Below, piece by piece: positions 1-6,573 of a stretch of DNA of 10,901 nt. The notes under the pieces are model-generated. The model made no database searches. It saw only the letters and a program-made list of their open reading frames with translations, and was not told the origin of the DNA. Every line of letters begins with the position of its first letter. Position 1 is the stretch's first letter. The position numbers and the translations under genes were made by a program. The stretch is from CAG-826 sp964504595 (GTDB lineage Bacteria; Bacillota_I; Bacilli_A; RFN20; CAG-826): contig CAZDEE010000028.1 in assembly GCA_964504595.1 (NCBI GenBank), positions 1-10,901 of the forward strand, read 5' to 3'.

Positions 1-164
1 ATAAAATTCTCAAAATTTCATTAGTTTTTATCCATTAACTGTAAAAGACCCGTATAAAAAATTACATTAAAGAAGGCTTTATTCATTTTTATCAACTCCA
101 AAATTATTTTAATATAAGGCGCTTTTAAAGACAATGTTATTATCTTAATGTTTTATGGATTATT
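1..164. other. 5' flank without a recognised gene
   Basis: AT-rich sequence in which I see no gene start, RNA gene or convincing terminator. Frame 1 reads seven codons to a TAG at 22-24, which could be the tail of an upstream gene, but this is too short to support. Confidence 0.4.
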
Positions 165-173
165 TGATATAAT
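165..173 (+). promoter_or_regulatory. Extended -10 promoter of the ABC exporter operon
   Basis: TGA followed directly by TATAAT (168-173) forms an extended -10 element (TGN-TATAAT) with a perfect -10 hexamer. With 17-bp spacing the -35 position (145-150, TTAATG) matches the consensus poorly, as is usual for extended -10 promoters. Transcription would start near 180, leaving a leader of only about 24 nt with AAGGAG at 192-197 before the ATG at 204. Confidence 0.6.
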
Positions 174-203
174 AATACACGAGTTTCTTGAAAGGAGATA
201 AAA

Positions 204-1961
204 ATGATATTTGGAAGAGTTATTAACAAATATTATCGCAAATACTGGTATTTATTAATACTAGGTGTTTTAGCGCTACTCTTAGTTGATTATGCTCAAT
301 TATGTTTGCCAAAAATTCTAGGTGATTTAATAGATCATATGAAGAATTATGGAGCTATTGATGATCAAGGACTAACTAAGGTTGTTTTATCTATTTTTTT
401 GATTGGCGTTGCTATTTTTGTTGGTCGTATTATTTGGAGAGTAACAATTTTAAGAGCGGGTTTTCTAGTGGAGGCGGATTTAAGAAAAGAAATGTTTTTA
501 CATGCTGAAAAACTCTCCACCCGATACAATCAAGAAAAAAAGGTTGGTGCTTTAATGGCCGTCTTTACTAATGATTTAGAAACAGTCCAAGAGGTTGTGG
601 CAAGTGGAACTATCTTTATGGTAGATGCTATATTTTTAGGTGGATTGGCCTTGATTAAAATGATTATTCTTAATTGGGAATTAGGATTAATCGCCTGTGT
701 TCCTTTAATTCTCTTAGTCGCATGTGGAGGAATTATTGGAAAAGCAATGAATAAAAAACAAAAAGAAAGACAAGAAGCTTATGAACAAATGAGTGATTTT
801 TCACAAGAAAATTTTACTGGATTAGCGGTTATTAAGGCTTTTGTAAAAGAAGTTCAAGAATTAAGAGAATTTGCAAAAATTAATAATAAAAATCAAAAAG
901 CTAATATTGAGGTAGCGCGATTAAGTGTTTTATTGGATATAGTAATTAATATTTTGGTTTATTCAATAATTGTTTTAATTTTCATTATTGGAGGGTATTT
1001 TGTTTTTAACCCAGATTTTAATTTTACTGCCGGAAATGTCACTGAATTTGTTGGGTATTTCAATACAATTATTTGGCCAATGCTCGCCATTGCGCAAATA
1101 ATAAATTTGAGAAGTAGAGGAAATACTAGTTTAAAAAGAATTTCTGCTTTATTAGATGAAAAAGTAGAAATAAAAGATAATGAAGTAATTGAATTGCAAG
1201 ATGTTAAAGGTAATATTGAATTTAGAGATTTATCTTTTACATATCCTAATTCATCTAAAGTATCATTAAAAAATATTTCTCTAAAAATCAATCAAGGAGA
1301 GACAATTGGAATTGTTGGAAAAATAGGATCTGGTAAAACTACCTTTGTTAATATGCTTTTACACTTATACAATCTTCAAGAAGGAAAACTCTTTATTGAT
1401 GGTATAGATATCATGAATATATCTATTAAAGAATTAAGAGAAAATATTGGATATGTTCCTCAAGATCATTTTTTATTTTCTGATACTATTGCTAACAATA
1501 TTGCTTTTGCTAAAAAAGATGCCACAATTGAAGAAATAAAAGAAGCATGTGATTTAGCAGATATTAAAGAAAATATTGAGGAATTTGATTTGCAATACGA
1601 AACCTTTGTTGGAGAAAGAGGAGTTACGCTTTCTGGAGGACAAAAGCAAAGAGTATCGTTAGCAAGAGCGATATTGAAGAATCCTCCTATTCTTATTTTA
1701 GATGATGTTGTTTCTGCAGTAGATATTAAAACTGAAGAGAAAATACTATCAAATCTTGAAAAAGTAAGAGAAGGAAAGACAACATTAATAGTGGCTTCTA
1801 GAGTATCAACGGTTAAAAAAGCTAGTCGAATTATCGTTTTTAATAATGGCGAAATTGAAGCTTTTGATAATCATGAAAATCTTTTAAAAATATCTCCGAC
1901 ATATCGTAAGATGGTTGAACTTCAAGAGCTTGAAAAAGAAGTGGAGGGATATCATGAATAG
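204..1961 (+). CDS. Heterodimeric ABC exporter subunit with degenerate ATP site (BmrC/LmrC/TM287-like)
   Basis: Half-size ABC exporter of 585 aa, the usual length: six predicted membrane helices in residues 15-300, then a nucleotide-binding domain from about 340. Visible motifs are Walker A G372-KIGSGK-T379, Q-loop Q420, a canonical LSGGQ signature at 476-480 and Walker B ending D500. The residue after it, normally the catalytic Glu, is Asp501, and the H-loop His is replaced by Ser532 (ASRVST where AHRLST is usual). These changes mark the degenerate half of a heterodimeric exporter of the BmrCD, LmrCD or TM287/288 type, which use ATP to move drugs, lipids or peptides out across the membrane. 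The partner is the next gene, whose ATG lies inside the end of this one (8-nt overlap). ATG 204 is chosen because AAGGAG sits 6 nt upstream. The substrate cannot be read from the sequence. Confidence 0.93.
   Translation: MIFGRVINKYYRKYWYLLILGVLALLLVDYAQLCLPKILGDLIDHMKNYGAIDDQGLTKVVLSIFLIGVAIFVGRIIWRVTILRAGFLVEADLRKEMFLHAEKLSTRYNQEKKVGALMAVFTNDLETVQEVVASGTIFMVDAIFLGGLALIKMIILNWELGLIACVPLILLVACGGIIGKAMNKKQKERQEAYEQMSDFSQENFTGLAVIKAFVKEVQELREFAKINNKNQKANIEVARLSVLLDIVINILVYSIIVLIFIIGGYFVFNPDFNFTAGNVTEFVGYFNTIIWPMLAIAQIINLRSRGNTSLKRISALLDEKVEIKDNEVIELQDVKGNIEFRDLSFTYPNSSKVSLKNISLKINQGETIGIVGKIGSGKTTFVNMLLHLYNLQEGKLFIDGIDIMNISIKELRENIGYVPQDHFLFSDTIANNIAFAKKDATIEEIKEACDLADIKENIEEFDLQYETFVGERGVTLSGGQKQRVSLARAILKNPPILILDDVVSAVDIKTEEKILSNLEKVREGKTTLIVASRVSTVKKASRIIVFNNGEIEAFDNHENLLKISPTYRKMVELQELEKEVEGYHE
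1943..1947 (+). promoter_or_regulatory. RBS that fixes the start of the second ABC gene
   Basis: GGAGG lies 6 nt before ATG 1954, inside the last codons of the first ABC gene. It favours ATG 1954 over the in-frame TTG at 1915, which would add 13 residues and has no comparable site. The position implies translational coupling of the two subunits. Confidence 0.85.
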
Positions 1962-3756
1962 TGTTAAATTAAATAATGATACTCGAATAATGTCAGATAA
2001 AGAAATATTAAAACGTTCTTTTTCTTATATTAGACCACATGCGAATAAATTTATTATTTCGATGATTTTTATGGTAATCGTCATTTTATTAGAACTTGCT
2101 GGACCATACATATCTGGAATTATTGTTTCACGTCTTTATAGCTTTGAAAATTATAAATATTTAAGTGTTGTTGCGTTATCGATTGGATATTTGTCTTGTG
2201 TTTTAACTAGTTCTATGTTTATGTATTTAGAAAGTATGCTATTACAAAAAACAGGACAGAAAATTGTATACCAATTAAGACAAGATGTTTTTGCGCATAT
2301 TGAATCGTTAGCAATTGCTCAAATAAACGAAGTACCAATTGGAAAATTAGTTTCAAGAGTTACAAGTGATACAAATGCAGTCAATGAATTATATACAAAT
2401 ATTTTAATTAATTCATTAAAGAATATATTATCTTTGTTTGGTGTTATTGGAATGATGTTTGTTCTTCATGCCAAACTAGCTTTATATATGATAATTGCGG
2501 TTCCTTTGGTTGCTTTCTTTTCTTATCTATTCCGATATTTATCGAAAAAAGCATATCGCAATGTTAGACATGAAATATCCGCGATGAACGCTTTTTTAAA
2601 TGAAAATTTATCAGGAATGAAAATAACTCAAGTGTTCAATCAAGAAGAAAGAAAAGAAAATGAATTTAATAAAGTTAATGGAAATCTAGTTAAAGCAAGA
2701 TCTAAACAAAATATTGTTTTTACTATTTTTAGACCAATTGTATCTTTTATTTATATGTCTTCAATAGCGGCATTAGTGTATCTTTCTTTAAAAGTATTTG
2801 ATTTAGGGAAAGATGAAGTTGGATTACAAATATTATGGTCATTTTATGAATATGTTGGAAGATTTTTTGAGCCTATTCAATCTTTAGCGGATCAAATAAA
2901 TGGTTTACAACAAGCTTTTGCGGCTAGTGAAAGATTATTTTTACTTTTAGATTTAAAACCAGAATTAGAGGATGAAGATGATTCTATTGAAATTGATAAT
3001 ATAAAAGGAGAAATTATATTTGATCATGTGTGGTTTGCATACGAAGGTGAAAAATGGATTTTAAAGGATGTTTCTTTTAAAGTAAATCCAAAAGAAGTTG
3101 TTGCATTTGTAGGGGCAACTGGAAGCGGCAAAACTACAATATTATCGTTAATAGTAAGGAATTATGATATTCAAAAAGGAAATATTTATATTGATGGAAT
3201 AAATATTAAAAAAATAAAAATTAAATCATTAAGAAAAAGTATTGGCCAAATGCTACAAGATGTATTTCTTTTTAGTGGTACAATTTATTCAAACTTAACG
3301 CTAAGAGATGAATCGTATTCACTTGATGAAGTAAAAAAAGCCAGCGAATTTACAGGCTCAGATGTTTTTATTTCAAAATTAAATAATAATTATCAAGAAC
3401 AAGTTTTAGAAAAAGGAAGTAATTTTTCTGCAGGAGAAAGGCAATTATTATCATTCACTAGAACTGTTTTACATAAGCCATCATTAATGATTTTAGATGA
3501 AGCAACCGCAAATATTGATACAGAAACGGAAGTTTTGATTCAAAAATCGTTAGAAAAAATGATGGATTTAGGTACTATGTTGATTGTGGCGCATAGACTA
3601 AGTACAATTCAACACGCAAATCAAATTATAGTCCTTCAAAATGGAGAGATTATTGAAAAAGGAAATCATCAATTTTTATTAAGAAAAAAAGGTTATTACT
3701 ATAATCTTTACCGCCTTCAATTTGAAAATGAAAAAAAGGAGAAATATGGAAAATAA
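1954..3756 (+). CDS. Heterodimeric ABC exporter subunit with catalytic ATP site (BmrD/LmrD/TM288-like)
   Basis: Half-size ABC exporter of 600 aa from ATG 1954: six predicted membrane helices within about residues 33-310, nucleotide-binding domain from about 355. Walker A is G387-ATGSGK-T394, Q-loop Q435, Walker B ends D515-E516 with the catalytic Glu present, and H-loop H547 is canonical (AHRLST). The signature is altered to FSAGERQ (491-497) instead of LSGGQ. This complements the previous gene. This protein's Walker motifs with the partner's intact LSGGQ make one competent ATP site. The partner's Asp501/Ser532 with this FSAGE make the degenerate site. The two therefore very likely work as an obligate pair in the cytoplasmic membrane. 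The gene overlaps its neighbours by 8 nt upstream and 11 nt downstream. Export substrate unknown. Confidence 0.93.
   Translation: MNSVKLNNDTRIMSDKEILKRSFSYIRPHANKFIISMIFMVIVILLELAGPYISGIIVSRLYSFENYKYLSVVALSIGYLSCVLTSSMFMYLESMLLQKTGQKIVYQLRQDVFAHIESLAIAQINEVPIGKLVSRVTSDTNAVNELYTNILINSLKNILSLFGVIGMMFVLHAKLALYMIIAVPLVAFFSYLFRYLSKKAYRNVRHEISAMNAFLNENLSGMKITQVFNQEERKENEFNKVNGNLVKARSKQNIVFTIFRPIVSFIYMSSIAALVYLSLKVFDLGKDEVGLQILWSFYEYVGRFFEPIQSLADQINGLQQAFAASERLFLLLDLKPELEDEDDSIEIDNIKGEIIFDHVWFAYEGEKWILKDVSFKVNPKEVVAFVGATGSGKTTILSLIVRNYDIQKGNIYIDGINIKKIKIKSLRKSIGQMLQDVFLFSGTIYSNLTLRDESYSLDEVKKASEFTGSDVFISKLNNNYQEQVLEKGSNFSAGERQLLSFTRTVLHKPSLMILDEATANIDTETEVLIQKSLEKMMDLGTMLIVAHRLSTIQHANQIIVLQNGEIIEKGNHQFLLRKKGYYYNLYRLQFENEKKEKYGK
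3737..3741 (+). promoter_or_regulatory. RBS that fixes the start of the NYN-domain gene
   Basis: AGGAG within an A-rich stretch lies 4 nt before ATG 3746. The alternatives TTG 3722 and ATG 3728 would place this site inside the reading frame and add a Lys/Arg-rich extension (MKMKKRRN) before the conserved NYN start, so ATG 3746 is preferred. Confidence 0.8.
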
Positions 3757-4495
3757 CAATTACACAATTGCATTATTAATCGATACAGAAAATGTATCAA
3801 GCAAATATTTGGAAGCTTTAAAAGAAGAATTAAATGTTTTAGGTAAAATAACTTATTTAAGAATGTATGGTGATTTTACTTTATCATCTTCAAAGAACTG
3901 GAAAACATTAGCGAATGATTACGCGATTACACCAGTTCAACAATATCGTTATACAAAAGGAAAGAATGCTTCTGATTCTCGTTTAATTATCGATGCGATG
4001 GATATTTTATATTCAGAAAATGTTGATGCATTTTGTCTTATGTCAAGTGATAGCGATTATACCGGTTTAGTGAAGCGGTTAAAAGAATCAAATATATTTG
4101 TTATTGGTGCAGGAGAAAAGAAGACCGCTCCATCTTTTGTTAAAGCGTGCGATCGTTTCTTTTATTTAGATGAGCTATCGGATAAAGAAGTTCCTGTTGA
4201 AAAGAACAATAAAGATAAGAAGAAAACGAAGAAAAATTCTAAATCAGAATCCGCGAAAAAAGATAAGGAACTTTTAAAAGAAGAAGTTGAGCATTTTGCA
4301 ATTAAAATATTAGAAAATAATCCGGGTCAATATTTATTAAGTAAATTGATGCAAAAAATATATCAGAAGTTCCCTCAATTTAATTTTAAAAAATATAAAG
4401 TTAGACGTGCTCAAGATTTCTTTACGATGAGTAAGGATTCTAAATTTGTTGTTTCGAAAGGAAAAACTACTGAAGTTTTTATTGAGTTGAAATAA
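3746..4495 (+). CDS. NYN (PIN-like) domain protein with C-terminal OST-HTH/LOTUS-like domain
   Basis: Predicted cytoplasmic protein of 249 aa. Residues 6-144 match a NYN domain of the LabA/DUF88 type, a PIN-like fold of metal-dependent RNases. Acidic residues sit at the expected places: D13 in LLIDTEN, D77 and D83 in SDSRLIIDAMD, and D102/D104 in MSSDSDYTGL, the usual signature, followed by the glycine-rich VIGAG strand end at 119-123. A Lys-rich linker (about 147-174) joins it to a domain at 176-249 resembling OST-HTH/LOTUS, a small RNA-binding winged helix; this pairing is common in bacterial NYN proteins. A role in RNA cleavage or RNA-guided regulation is inferred from the family; the substrate is unknown. 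The gene overlaps the second ABC gene by 11 nt, so it is probably made from the same mRNA, although no functional connection to export is evident. Confidence 0.88.
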   Translation: MENNNYTIALLIDTENVSSKYLEALKEELNVLGKITYLRMYGDFTLSSSKNWKTLANDYAITPVQQYRYTKGKNASDSRLIIDAMDILYSENVDAFCLMSSDSDYTGLVKRLKESNIFVIGAGEKKTAPSFVKACDRFFYLDELSDKEVPVEKNNKDKKKTKKNSKSESAKKDKELLKEEVEHFAIKILENNPGQYLLSKLMQKIYQKFPQFNFKKYKVRRAQDFFTMSKDSKFVVSKGKTTEVFIELK

Positions 4496-4523
4496 GTAAT
4501 CACTAACATTATTTTTATCATTG

Positions 4524-4545
4524 TTTGTTTATAGTAATAAACAAA
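4524..4545. repeat. Perfect inverted repeat upstream of the CotH-type gene (candidate operator)
   Basis: Arms TTTGTTTAT (4524-4532) and ATAAACAAA (4537-4545) pair over 9 bp around the spacer AGTA. The repeat ends 9 bp before a consensus -10 hexamer and so covers the -35 position, the usual place for a repressor site. It is all A/T except one G-C pair per arm, and no long T-run follows, so a terminator for the preceding operon is less likely. The binding protein is unknown. Confidence 0.5.
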
Positions 4546-4554
4546 TATATTATT

Positions 4555-4560
4555 TATAAT
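4555..4560 (+). promoter_or_regulatory. Candidate -10 element of the CotH-type gene
   Basis: Perfect TATAAT placed 24 nt before ATG 4585. The -35 position at 17-bp spacing (4532-4537, TAGTAA) is poor and falls in the inverted repeat, so the promoter may be weak or depend on an activator. In such AT-rich DNA a TATAAT can occur by chance. Confidence 0.45.
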
Positions 4561-4571
4561 TTATTTGTAGC

Positions 4572-4576
4572 GAGGA
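4572..4576 (+). promoter_or_regulatory. RBS that fixes the start of the CotH-type gene
   Basis: GAGGA lies 8 nt before ATG 4585. That start opens a textbook lipoprotein signal peptide. The longer in-frame start at 4525 would add 20 residues before the signal and begin inside the inverted repeat, so it is rejected. Confidence 0.75.
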
Positions 4577-4584
4577 AACAAAAA

Positions 4585-6276
4585 ATGAAGAAAAAATATG
4601 TTTTTATGTTGTCGATTGCGTTATTACTCAGTGGATGTAATGGCTTAGGGGAAAATACAACCTTTGTAGATGAGTTTAATGGGTTTTATAAACTTTATGA
4701 AGATATTTATATCAATCATTTCCCTGGGATATATGATTCATCATTAGATATTGAGTTTAAAGTGAAAAATGAAAATTACACAGTTTATTATTCATTGGAT
4801 TATACTAAACCATCAATCGCTTACGTTGATCCAATAAAAGTCGATGTTTTGCCTACAAATGATATTAAAGATTATCCATTAACCACTCATGTTGATGGAA
4901 TATTAGCAAATACTACAGATCAAAAAGTTATAAGTCTTAATTATATTAATAATATTCAATCCACTAAAAAATTTCCAAAACTAGATAGATGCAATGTTAT
5001 TAATATTTTAGTTAAAGATGAAGTAAATGATGTTGAAGTTTTAAATAGAAGTTTAACTTATATAATTGATAAAGAATTCAAGTATAACAAAGTTCCGATT
5101 GTTTCATTATCAATGCCTTTTGATGATTGGTTTGGTAAAAATGGAATGTATAATGATATTATGCATGATGTATCTAAGAGAGTTAATCTTGAGTATTTTG
5201 ATCCTACTATAGGAGATACTTTTTATGTGAATAGTAAGATTAAATTAGGTGGCAATTATTCAAAAGGATACCCTCAAAAAACATTAAATCTCAATTTTAA
5301 TAAAGATCAATATGGTAACAAAAATAAACCGATTAATGCGGATATTTTTGATGGTAGAACAAAAAGAGGATTTAAGAATGAACCTTTAACTGGGTTAACT
5401 AGATTTAGACTTCATAATGGAGGAAATTGCTTTGAAAATTGGACAGGATTTAATGATGCGTTAATCCATAATATGATGGCGGATACAAATGTTGCTACTT
5501 CCGCTTGCAGGCCTTGTATTGGCTTCTTAAACGGAGAATATTGGGGAATTTATTATATTAGGGAACATTATAGTGATGCATATTTTGAAAACAATTATGA
5601 TGTTGATAAAGATAATGTTGTCATTTATGAGTATAAAGGAAATTTAACTTTTGATGATGGAAATGAAGCATTAGGAAAGGATTGTTTTGAAGATTTTAAT
5701 AGCTTTATTAACTCTTGTGATTTAACAAAAAAAAGCCAATATAAAAAGTTATTAGATGAATATATTGATATTGATAGTTTTATAGATTTTATAATTGCTA
5801 ATCATTATGCCGGAAATTGGGATTCTATTGGGAATAATAATAATATGAAAATGTGGCGAGCAATTGATAAGGTTAATGGAAATAAATATACTGATGGAAG
5901 ATGGCGTTTCTGTTTACATGATGTTGATTTTGCATTTACCGATTACAATAATTATTTATTACCAACACAAAATTTTTCTTATTCGCGATTTGATTTACTT
6001 AGAAAATTATTAAAAGTTCAAGACTTTAAAGATAGACTATATGCTCGTGCAGAAGAGCTAATGGGAACTTTATTGACTTCCGCGAATGCAAAAAACATTT
6101 TAGAAGATATGGTATATTCGGTTGATAGTTATAAAAAAGAAGCAGGAGTCAGATGGGGGCAACCGGATACTTTTTATAGCGATTGGAAAAAAAGCATTAC
6201 TAGTGCGCGAGATTTTATTAATCATCGTTCGAGAATATATTTGGACTTTTTAAAGGATGCATTATCAAAATATTAA
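4585..6276 (+). CDS. CotH-family (spore-coat-kinase-like) surface lipoprotein
   Basis: Protein of 563 aa. Residues 1-17 are a signal peptide with lipobox L15-S-G-C18, so the mature protein is probably lipid-anchored on the outer face of the membrane. Residues about 42-90 (PGIYDSS, then YYSLDYTKPS) resemble the chitobiase C-terminal-like beta domain often found before CotH domains. The CotH region runs from about 170 to the end: VPIVSLSMP opening, K232 in the PQKTL block, FRLHNGG, the hallmark LNGEYWGIYYIRE at 315-327, N411-W-D, the Asn run 417-420, and HDVDFAF with D446 and D448 in the place of the CotH metal-binding acidic motif. Bacillus subtilis CotH is an atypical protein kinase acting on spore-coat proteins CotB and CotG. 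Kinase activity here is inferred from motifs, and a spore role is not implied because this copy is a membrane lipoprotein beside other surface proteins. It is transcribed alone and closed by the terminator at 6377-6415. Confidence 0.9.
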   Translation: MKKKYVFMLSIALLLSGCNGLGENTTFVDEFNGFYKLYEDIYINHFPGIYDSSLDIEFKVKNENYTVYYSLDYTKPSIAYVDPIKVDVLPTNDIKDYPLTTHVDGILANTTDQKVISLNYINNIQSTKKFPKLDRCNVINILVKDEVNDVEVLNRSLTYIIDKEFKYNKVPIVSLSMPFDDWFGKNGMYNDIMHDVSKRVNLEYFDPTIGDTFYVNSKIKLGGNYSKGYPQKTLNLNFNKDQYGNKNKPINADIFDGRTKRGFKNEPLTGLTRFRLHNGGNCFENWTGFNDALIHNMMADTNVATSACRPCIGFLNGEYWGIYYIREHYSDAYFENNYDVDKDNVVIYEYKGNLTFDDGNEALGKDCFEDFNSFINSCDLTKKSQYKKLLDEYIDIDSFIDFIIANHYAGNWDSIGNNNNMKMWRAIDKVNGNKYTDGRWRFCLHDVDFAFTDYNNYLLPTQNFSYSRFDLLRKLLKVQDFKDRLYARAEELMGTLLTSANAKNILEDMVYSVDSYKKEAGVRWGQPDTFYSDWKKSITSARDFINHRSRIYLDFLKDALSKY

Positions 6277-6376
6277 TTACAGAAGGCCTTTAATTTAAAT
6301 AAAACCGCAATTAATAATTGAGAAATTGCTATTTATTTTTAACTTTGTACAAAAATATCAAAAGTAATAATAGATT

Positions 6377-6415
6377 ATCACCATTGTATTAGAAATGGTG
6401 ATTTTTTAATTTTTT
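6377..6415 (+). terminator. Rho-independent terminator after the CotH-type gene
   Basis: Perfect 9-bp stem, ATCACCATT (6377-6385) with AATGGTGAT (6394-6402), an 8-nt loop, then T-runs at 6402-6407 and 6410-6415. The opposite strand lacks a T-run after the stem, so it acts on + strand transcripts only. Confidence 0.88.
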
Positions 6416-6467
6416 AACAAAAATCTTACAAAAAACATCGAAACAATCATGAAAAACCAATATTTAC

Positions 6468-6496
6468 TTGACTTTTCATTATTTTAAATATATCTT
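6468..6496 (+). promoter_or_regulatory. Candidate promoter of the three-lipoprotein operon
   Basis: TTGACT (6468-6473, five of six to TTGACA) is followed at 17 bp by TATCTT (6491-6496, four of six to TATAAT). It lies between the terminator and the first lipoprotein gene. Transcription would start near 6503, so the GC-rich tract at 6510-6529 would form the 5' end of a roughly 70-nt leader. Confidence 0.5.
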
Positions 6497-6507
6497 TTAA
6501 ATATTAT

Positions 6508-6540
6508 TACACGCGCGTGCGTAGCGCGCATATGTACATA
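6508..6540. other. Alternating purine-pyrimidine tract with GC-rich core (Z-DNA-prone, hairpin-forming)
   Basis: Pyrimidine and purine alternate without a break from 6508 to 6523 and again from 6524 to 6540, with one phase slip at A6523-G6524. Bases 6510-6529 are 16/20 G or C, while the preceding 30 bp (6480-6509) contain a single C. CGCGC (6512-6516) can pair with GCGCG (6524-6528) around a 7-nt loop, giving an all-GC stem in the mRNA leader. Function unknown. Confidence 0.75.
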
Positions 6541-6573
6541 AAAATATATTGAAACAAGAAAGGAGAATGTTGT

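Larger units (their letters stand above)
6277..6573. other. Intergenic control region between the CotH-type gene and the lipoprotein operon
   Basis: A 297-bp gap with no convincing gene on either strand. In order it holds a weak AT-rich hairpin (6307-6329), a strong terminator (6377-6415), a candidate promoter (6468-6496), an alternating purine-pyrimidine tract (6508-6540) and the ribosome binding site AGGAG (6561-6565). Confidence 0.7.

Noticed and set aside
959..1291. Antisense open frame of 110 codons inside the first ABC gene
   Set aside because: It lies wholly against a well-conserved ABC gene and encodes no recognisable domain; a shadow of the real frame. The same applies to antisense frames at 7631-7951, 9466-9669 and 10110-10295, and to the + strand frame at 8941-9198.
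6307..6337. Hairpin GCAATT/AATTGC followed by a T-rich stretch, as a first terminator of the CotH-type gene
   Set aside because: Only 6 bp with two G-C pairs and an 11-nt loop; weak compared with the perfect terminator 40 bp downstream and likely to arise by chance in AT-rich DNA.
6345..6373. TTGTAC and TAATAG as a promoter for a small RNA ending at the 6377 terminator
   Set aside because: Both boxes are poor matches and the product would be only a few tens of nucleotides, essentially the terminator hairpin itself.
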